The notes under the pieces: model-generated
Told to the model about the DNA's origin: nothing
What the model saw: only the letters and a program-made list of their open reading frames with translations
Database searches by the model: none
Position numbers and translations under genes: made by a program
NCBI GenBank assembly: GCA_947506075.1
Contig: CANNNN010000059.1
Span: 1 to 11,139, forward strand
Source: Methylococcaceae bacterium
Lineage (GTDB): Bacteria; Pseudomonadota; Gammaproteobacteria; Methylococcales; Methylomonadaceae
Direction of reading: 5' to 3'
Length of the DNA stretch: 11,139 nucleotides
In this document: in pieces, positions 1 to 5,167 of the stretch
How positions within the stretch are numbered: the first letter of the stretch is position 1
Layout of the letters: each line of letters begins with the position of its first letter

Positions 1-106
1 CATAAGGATTAATTAACACGCATTAAGAGTGGCAAAAAATTTTCGAAATTTTTTCACTATTTTTTTTCGCGTTCTAAATTTCTTGCTCCTGAAAAACTGG
101 GAAACT

Positions 107-1327
107 TCAGCTGTTGTTATAAGCCATGAAAAGTAAACCCAAGCCCCCGGTTGGCAACAGCGGCGCAACCTTGTGTTCAAACTCGGCCAACGATGTTGAT
201 TCTGGCAGATTATCGGGATGCACGCGTCTTTCTATTTCTTCAAACGGTATGCCGCGACGCGCCATCAGATGTAAGCGTTCATCAGCCTCATCTTCAAACC
301 CGCCTGTACCTCGCGGATTGGTTTTGCGAATATGGGCATGAAATGGGCAGCGCGTACCGTCATCGCCCTTATAGCTAAAATTGTTGGGTGGCTTTTGCCC
401 TTTTGCTTCATCTGACAGCGTTGCCGGGGTACCATCTTCGAAGCGGCCTACCAGCATCGCGCCTGCCAGTTCCCGCTCTTCATCTTTAAACCCGAGCAAG
501 TCTGCCACTTCTTGCTCGCGTCTTTTAAAGTCCTGGACGTTCTGCTCCAGTTTTCGGAAAATGAAATAACTGCCAAAACTTAAACCATCACAAACGCCCG
601 GGTCTTCTACCAACGCAGTGGCTAACGGGAATGCAGGGTCCCAGCGTGAAATTCCAGAACTCATCGATTCCGAATTAATGTCTTCCCACAGCATCAGCGG
701 CTGGCTGCGGCCATCGACATAACCAAAGTGTTCTATGCCATTGCCCGCCTGATTATGGATAGCCTTGCCATTCTGGATGATATGAATAGAGCAGCCGGAT
801 TTTTCGAGCAATGGAACGAAGACATCTCGGCTTAATTTTAAGACATCGTATTCCGATTCGTCAGCGACGAGCAGCAGCCCATGGAACTCTTTCTGGAATT
901 CGGTTTCCCAGCAACACAGATCAGGGTCATGCAGCGCCTTAATACTGTCGGCATGTTGCATGCCCTTTACAAAATCATCATCCTGCGGTGCAGCATCTAG
1001 TAAATCAAGGGCCGCATAACCTTTATACGAAAGTGCCAGATGACAAAAAGCGCCGCCCCCATCGCCGGTTTGCTTAAATTTCTCGGTATCCAGGAGTTGC
1101 CGGTGTGCATCGCTGATGTGGTAATTGGCTAGTTCGCGTAACAGTCGCCTGGACTGAGCTATATCCTCACCTAAGCGAAAAAAGATATTGGCGGTAAATT
1201 TTCGACCATGACTTTTTAGAATATTGCCCTGAAGATTTTGTAACATTTTTTGTTCTTCAGGGTTAGCAGTTGTCCATGCCAAGGGGGCGTTTAGATTGAT
1301 TATGGAGTCTGTGTGGGATAACTTCAT
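107..1327 (-). CDS. DyP-type haem peroxidase, C-terminus apparently shortened
   Basis: A 406-residue protein of the dye-decolourising peroxidase family, which uses hydrogen peroxide to oxidise phenolic or dye-like substrates at a haem. The family motif GxxDG is seen as GYVDG (residues 202-206, catalytic Asp205). A CPFHAHIRKTNPRG block (327-340) carries the likely proximal haem ligand His332, and ARRGIPF (356-362) carries the likely distal Arg. The N-terminal LQGNILKSHGR (32-42) is typical of the family. No signal peptide is seen, so it is probably cytoplasmic. The start is supported by AGGAG at 1335-1339, seven bases upstream of ATG. The protein ends at GLLFMAYNNS; relatives normally continue about 40-60 residues from this point with a QFEF...W-like segment, so the C-terminus seems lost. 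Function after that loss is uncertain. No partner gene is adjacent. Confidence 0.85.
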   Translation of the reverse strand: MKLSHTDSIINLNAPLAWTTANPEEQKMLQNLQGNILKSHGRKFTANIFFRLGEDIAQSRRLLRELANYHISDAHRQLLDTEKFKQTGDGGGAFCHLALSYKGYAALDLLDAAPQDDDFVKGMQHADSIKALHDPDLCCWETEFQKEFHGLLLVADESEYDVLKLSRDVFVPLLEKSGCSIHIIQNGKAIHNQAGNGIEHFGYVDGRSQPLMLWEDINSESMSSGISRWDPAFPLATALVEDPGVCDGLSFGSYFIFRKLEQNVQDFKRREQEVADLLGFKDEERELAGAMLVGRFEDGTPATLSDEAKGQKPPNNFSYKGDDGTRCPFHAHIRKTNPRGTGGFEDEADERLHLMARRGIPFEEIERRVHPDNLPESTSLAEFEHKVAPLLPTGGLGLLFMAYNNS

Positions 1328-1439
1328 TTTTATTCTCCTGACGGATAAAGGTCAAACAAAGGAAAAGCGATGCTACCCTACAGCAGATTTCATTTCGCCA
1401 ATTTCGGTGGAATAAAGGATGGCAGCAGACGCGGTTGGT

Positions 1440-1468
1440 ATTATATTTAAAGTCACTTTTTGGGTAAA
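1440..1468 (-). promoter_or_regulatory. Putative sigma70 promoter of the DyP gene
   Basis: On the minus strand a perfect TATAAT (-10) occupies 1440-1445. TTTACC (-35, four of six consensus bases) occupies 1463-1468, with exactly 17 bases between them. Transcription would start about 105 bases before the DyP start codon. Read from sequence only. Confidence 0.6.
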
Positions 1469-1778
1469 TTAAAAAAATATTTTTGGAGATATGCTGCAGT
1501 AACTCGGAGACTTATCTCAGATAAACATCCATCTTACGATCTGTATTTGCTTGGTGAATTGGATTACCCGCTTCGCTCCTTTTCCGCAGAGTAGGCAGCG
1601 CTTGCTACATCGAATCGCTATAAATTTGATCATCACCTGTTATGAAAAGGTGATAGGGGCTCACTTAATGTTTTCTGCCCATACCGCTCCACCGTTCATT
1701 TTTAACAACGATATTCTTCATTAACTTGGGATCGGAAAAACCATTGCACGAGGCAGAATTGGGCCCAGTGTTATAGAC

Positions 1779-1931
1779 ATGCTATTTTCTAATATGAAGG
1801 ATGTGCAGCCCTCTCTGGCATGCGGTGTTTGCCAAACACACAAGGCTTTAGAGCGTGAGGGATTTAGGTTTTATTACCGCCGTTTTATTATCCGTTGCCC
1901 AACATGTTGGGCAACGGATAATATTGTTTAA
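1779..1931 (+). CDS. Doubtful 50-residue zinc-ribbon-like ORF
   Basis: An open frame (open from 1725, first ATG at 1779) ending in TAA at 1929-1931. Its translation has two CxxC pairs, CGVC and CPTC, about 21 residues apart and separated by an aromatic and basic segment (FRFYYRRFIIR). This layout resembles small zinc ribbons such as the Lar restriction-alleviation family. There is no good ribosome binding site. The last 38 coding bases are a perfect palindrome, which argues that the DNA may be a structural element and the ORF accidental. It could also be a remnant of a longer gene. Weak call. Confidence 0.2.
   Translation: MLFSNMKDVQPSLACGVCQTHKALEREGFRFYYRRFIIRCPTCWATDNIV
1886..1923. repeat. 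Perfect 38-bp palindrome
   Basis: The left arm 1886-1904 (TATTATCCGTTGCCCAACA) is followed without spacer by its exact reverse complement at 1905-1923. The centre is the palindromic CCCAACATGTTGGG. It could form a cruciform or a long RNA hairpin. There is no uridine run on either side, so it is not a standard intrinsic terminator. It may be a REP/MITE-type repeat unit, a terminator-like element for a lost gene, or a protein-binding site. The structure is certain; its role is unknown. Confidence 0.95.
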
Positions 1932-1993
1932 TTTACATGACTGGAATGTTAGGTTGGATAATTAACTTTACTCCGCCCCCAGTTATTCCTGGC

Positions 1994-2134
1994 TTAACTT
2001 ATAGAAAAATGCTGCATCATTTCCATGTCTTCATGTTCAAGGAGATGGCAGCGGTAAGGATAATTACTGACATAGTTGGGCGGGTAGTAAACTAAGCATT
2101 CCAGCAGTTCATTGGAATTAATCCGCACGGTATT
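1994..2134 (-). pseudogene. Multicopper oxidase C-terminal remnant
   Basis: Reading the minus strand from 2134 to the TAA at 1994-1996 gives 46 codons ending in YPYRCHLLEHEDMEMMQHF. This matches the last copper-binding segment of multicopper oxidases (bilirubin oxidase, CotA and CueO type), whose canonical form is HCHxLEHED..MM. The preceding NTVRIN...LLECLVYY fits the strand before that motif (usually KDTVRV..GE...). The first His of the HCH motif is Arg here, which would damage the copper site. An in-frame TAA lies at 2135-2137, and no continuation of the enzyme was found in any frame upstream. About 90 percent of the gene is therefore gone. Non-functional. Confidence 0.8.
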
Positions 2135-2318
2135 TTAGGATTTTCTCATTTGATGTACTCTTAATATTACAACTGCTCTCTTAAATAAATGGACTTAGAT
2201 TCTATTGAGTCAAACAGCCGTCACCTAATCAATACCAACTAATCCCCTATTCTCCAAATTAAGTTTATTTGCCTAGGAAATCAATTGGTTTTTAGTATAC
2301 TGACTCAGCCGCAATAAG

Positions 2319-2346
2319 TTGTTAGCAAGTTGTTATATCTTTGTTA
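2319..2346 (+). promoter_or_regulatory. Putative winged-helix operator: three TTGTTA at 11-bp period
   Basis: TTGTTA occurs at 2319-2324, 2330-2335 and 2341-2346, each exactly 11 bp from the next. The extended consensus is AGTTGTTAGCA. An inverted copy (TAACAA) is at 2367-2372. Tandem half-sites spaced 11 bp are the binding pattern of OmpR/PhoB-type winged-helix proteins, and the gene 41 bp downstream encodes such a domain, so autoregulation is inferred. TTTAAT at 2353-2358 could be a -10 element. Confidence 0.5.
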
Positions 2347-2387
2347 GCATCCTTTAATAACTCTACTAACAATAACAGGGCCGAGCA

Positions 2388-3439
2388 ATGGAACAGACCA
2401 ATACTTACGCATTCGGGTCATTCAAGCTGGATACGGCCACTCAGTTTCTGTGTAACGAACAAACGAATATCACCTTGACGCCCAAGGTCTACCGTTTGTT
2501 GTTGTTCTTTTTATTGCATCCGGGACGGCTGATCTCACATCAGGAATTGTTCGATAAGGTGTGGGACGGTCGTATTGTCGATGATTCGGCCTTGCGATTG
2601 GCGGTTAACTCCCTGCGTAAGGCCTTGCAGGACGACAGTAAAACTTCTTATATTTCGACGATCTGCAAAAAAGGCTACCGCTTTATGGCCGAGGTTAGCG
2701 TTAGCGCCTGTCATCAAACGGTTAAAACAAGAGAAAACAACCCCCTGCAATATCGACCGAAAACGGTGGCTTTCCCTGTTCGTCATGAGCACACCCAATA
2801 CTTGGCGGAACTGGTGCAAGCCTTGCAACAAACCGCAAGCGGCAAGCGTCATCTGGTTTTTTTGCATGGCGAACAGAGCATAGGCAAAACCGCTATGCTC
2901 GACACCTTCCTCGCCGAGATTCACCATTCCGAACTTTCAGTGCTGCGTACCCGATGTGTAAAGATGGAGGGCAGCACCGAACCCTTTTTACCAGTGCTGG
3001 AAGCGCTCGAACGCCGTTGTCGAGAGTCTCAGGGCAGATTACTGTTTGAGCATTTAAATTATTTGGCGCCAAGTTGGCTGCATCAAATGCTGAATGTGCT
3101 GAGTCCCGAGGAACTTGCGGCGCTTCCGCCGAAAGAAGTACAAGTCAATACCTGTCTGATGTTGCGGGAAGCGGCCGATTTCTTTGAGACCTTGAGTTGC
3201 AACACTACCTTAATACTGACTTAATACTGATACTGGATAACGCGCACTGGAGCGACGAATTCACCTTGGATTTATTGAATTTTCTGATGTTCAGGTGTTC
3301 GTCGGCAAAGTTGTTGATCATCATTAGTTACCGATCATGCGATGAGGGACCGAGTACGCGGCGTATTAAAGAGATGCGCGAAGAATTGGCTCAGCGCGGT
3401 TTATGTCAGGAATTATCCATGCAGAAGCACCGAAGTTGA
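2388..3439 (+). pseudogene. Winged-helix/AAA ATPase transcription regulator, frameshifted and truncated
   Basis: The first 278 codons encode an OmpR/PhoB-type winged helix (about residues 5-102, ending in the typical CKKGYRF turn). A linker and the start of an AAA_16-like ATPase with Walker A GEQSIGKT (161-168) follow. At 3209-3230 the 11-mer CTTAATACTGA is tandemly duplicated. This shifts the frame and gives TAA at 3222-3224. Removing one copy restores a Walker B region (LILILDNAHWSDE) that joins the second frame, which runs to 3439. Related regulators normally continue for hundreds of residues beyond the ATPase segment; here the similarity ends near GLCQEL. The gene thus lost its C-terminus as well as its frame. 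The stub could still make a DNA-binding protein with an incomplete ATPase. The ribosome binding site is weak. Its target is unknown; the multicopper oxidase and DyP remnants are possible former partners. Confidence 0.85.
3209..3230 (+). repeat. Exact 11-bp tandem duplication
   Basis: Two back-to-back copies of CTTAATACTGA (3209-3219 and 3220-3230) lie inside the Walker B coding segment. Because 11 is not a multiple of three, the duplication is the direct cause of the regulator's frameshift. Confidence 0.95.
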
Positions 3440-3565
3440 ATGGGTAAGGCTGGAAGGGGATTAATTTTTTTTTAGCGGGTTCCGAAACTTTGGCTGTGTA
3501 TGGCAAGAAAGAGCTTGCTGCCCGACTTTCCTGAAAATCAACACTACCCGAAGCTCTGTCTCTAT

Positions 3566-3573
3566 GTGATAAT
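3566..3573 (+). promoter_or_regulatory. Possible extended -10 promoter of recA
   Basis: TG-T-GATAAT (3566-3573; the -10 itself is 3568-3573) is an extended -10 element about 50 bases upstream of the recA start. The -35 position (TACCCG, 3545-3550) is poor. No CTGT-N8-ACAG LexA box overlaps it. Confidence 0.4.
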
Positions 3574-3624
3574 TGCGCTATTTTTCTAACTGACATTGCC
3601 GCAGGGCATAAAGGGCACACAATA

Positions 3625-4665
3625 ATGGATGAGAATAAAAAGAAAGCGTTAGGCGCGGCGCTGATGCAGATAGAAAAGCAATTTGGTAAGGGTTCGGTGA
3701 TGCGCATGGGCGATGTGGCGGCTTCTCGTGACATTGATGTGGTTTCTACCGGTTCTTTAGGCTTGGATATTGCGTTGGGCTGTGGCGGTTTGCCACGCGG
3801 TCGAGTAATTGAAATTTATGGTCCTGAATCTTCAGGTAAAACGACGCTGACCTTGCAGGTGATCGCTGAAATGCAAAAGCTTGGCGGCACGGCGGCGTTT
3901 GTCGATGCGGAGCATGCTTTGGATCCCGGTTATGCCGAAAAAATTGGCGTCAATGTCGATGATTTGCTGGTTTCCCAGCCGGATACCGGCGAACAGGCGC
4001 TGGAAATTACCGATATGCTGGTGCGCTCCGGTGCGGTGGATGTGGTCGTGATTGACTCGGTTGCTGCGTTAACGCCCAAGGCCGAGATTGAAGGCGATAT
4101 GGGCGATTCCCATATGGGTTTGCAGGCGCGATTGATGTCCCAGGCTTTACGGAAATTGACCGGTAATATCAAGCGTTCCAATACCTTGGTTATCTTTATT
4201 AATCAAATCAGGATGAAAATCGGTGTGATGTTCGGCAGTCCCGAAACCACTACCGGCGGCAACGCGCTTAAGTTTTACGCGTCGGTGCGGCTGGATATTC
4301 GGCGCATCGGTTCTATTAAAAAGGGCGACGAAGTTATCGGTAATGAAACGCGGGTGAAAGTCGTCAAAAATAAAGTTGCGCCACCTTTCAGACAGGCCGA
4401 GTTTGAAATTTTATACGGGGAAGGTATTTCCTTTGTCGGCGAGCTGGTTGACCTGGGCGTGAGTTACGGGTTTATCCAGAAAGCGGGTTCCTGGTACAGT
4501 TACGGGGATGAAAAAATAGGTCAGGGCAAGGATAATGTAAAGATTTTCTTGAAAGAACATCCTGAAAAAGCCAAAGAAATTGAAGCCAAAATAAGAGCCG
4601 AGGCTTTTGCGAAGAAAGTCGTTTCGGCTATCGATGCACCTGTCGTGGTTGATGAGGACGAGTAA
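3625..4665 (+). CDS. recA: RecA recombinase
   Basis: A complete 346-residue RecA, the ATP-dependent strand-exchange protein that also activates LexA self-cleavage. Seen: Walker A GPESSGKT (66-73), catalytic Glu96 in DAEHA, Walker B VVVIDS (140-145), and the DNA-binding L2 loop starting FINQIRMKIG (191-200) with GSPETTTGGNALKF (204-217). The C-terminal tail is acidic (DEDE), as in relatives. The start ATG follows AAGGG at 3611-3615 with a nine-base spacer. recX follows after six bases in the same frame. The upstream neighbour is a regulator pseudogene rather than the cinA/pncC gene often found before recA, which suggests local rearrangement. Confidence 0.99.
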   Translation: MDENKKKALGAALMQIEKQFGKGSVMRMGDVAASRDIDVVSTGSLGLDIALGCGGLPRGRVIEIYGPESSGKTTLTLQVIAEMQKLGGTAAFVDAEHALDPGYAEKIGVNVDDLLVSQPDTGEQALEITDMLVRSGAVDVVVIDSVAALTPKAEIEGDMGDSHMGLQARLMSQALRKLTGNIKRSNTLVIFINQIRMKIGVMFGSPETTTGGNALKFYASVRLDIRRIGSIKKGDEVIGNETRVKVVKNKVAPPFRQAEFEILYGEGISFVGELVDLGVSYGFIQKAGSWYSYGDEKIGQGKDNVKIFLKEHPEKAKEIEAKIRAEAFAKKVVSAIDAPVVVDEDE

Positions 4666-4671
4666 TTCGTC

Positions 4672-5145
4672 TTGATTGAAGAAAGTGCGTCAGTTGCCAA
4701 GGAAATAAATGACGTTTGCCTGCGTTTATTGGCACGAAGAGAGCACAGCCAGAAAGAGTTACTGAGCAAACTGGCTTTAAGAGGTTTTGACAAGAATGAC
4801 GCATTGCCTGTGCTGGCCGAACTGGCCGAGCAAGGCTGGCAAGACGATCTAAGGTATGCAGAAAGTTATGCCCGGTTTCGAATCCAGAAAGGCTATGGGC
4901 CTCTTCGTGTCAGTTATGAGCTAAAGCAAAACGGCATAGTGTCGTTTGTTCTTGATGATCTGGTGCAAACAGAGTTCGGTGGCTGGATGGAGCTACTAAC
5001 GCAGGTTTACAGCAAAAAATACACCCATGACCCTGTGCTGGAGCGCAATGAGTGGGCCAAACGCAGTCGATTTTTATTGCATCGCGGTTTTTCCGGCGAA
5101 ATGCTCAGTGCTTTGCTGAGCCATTTGGCCATCAAGTTGAAATAA
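4672..5145 (+). CDS. recX: RecX, RecA modulator (UUG start)
   Basis: A 157-residue RecX, close to the usual family length. RecX binds RecA filaments and limits their extension and ATPase activity. The family hallmarks are CLRLLARREHSQKELLSKL (16-34), LAEQGWQDDLRYAESYARFRI (a three-helix repeat, about 52-72) and a late RSRFLLHRGFS. The frame is the same as recA: recA stop TAA (4663-4665), then TTC GTC, then TTG at 4672. No ATG or GTG lies in frame before the conserved helix, so UUG is the only sensible start. Translation is probably coupled to recA by re-initiation. No terminator fits in the six-base gap. Confidence 0.95.
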   Translation: MIEESASVAKEINDVCLRLLARREHSQKELLSKLALRGFDKNDALPVLAELAEQGWQDDLRYAESYARFRIQKGYGPLRVSYELKQNGIVSFVLDDLVQTEFGGWMELLTQVYSKKYTHDPVLERNEWAKRSRFLLHRGFSGEMLSALLSHLAIKLK

Positions 5146-5167
5146 GTTTTTAATAACAGCCTTTATT

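Larger units (their letters stand above)
1328..2387. other. Gene-poor decayed interval
   Basis: About 1.06 kb between the divergently oriented DyP gene and the broken regulator, with no convincing full-length gene. It holds the DyP promoter, a small hairpin (1632-1654), a doubtful small ORF (1779-1931), a perfect palindrome (1886-1923), a multicopper oxidase 3' remnant (1994-2134), and the putative operator of the regulator. Stops are frequent in all frames of the remainder. The content suggests repeated deletion and gene loss. Confidence 0.7.

Noticed and set aside
75..109. Read-through of the DyP TGA stop as selenocysteine or a recoded codon
   Set aside because: The frame reaches TAG after ten more codons, and those residues do not match the family's C-terminus.
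1500..1650. Plus-strand open stretch (...SYDLYLLGELDYPLRSFSAE, then a stop)
   Set aside because: Interrupted by stops, no start or ribosome binding site, and no recognisable family.
1632..1654. Seven-bp inverted repeat ATCACCT/AGGTGAT with nine-base loop
   Set aside because: Too short to be distinguished from chance, with no T-run and no gene it would serve.
2535..2927. Minus-strand 130-codon ORF inside the regulator
   Set aside because: It is antisense to a recognisable winged-helix/ATPase sequence and has no motif of its own.
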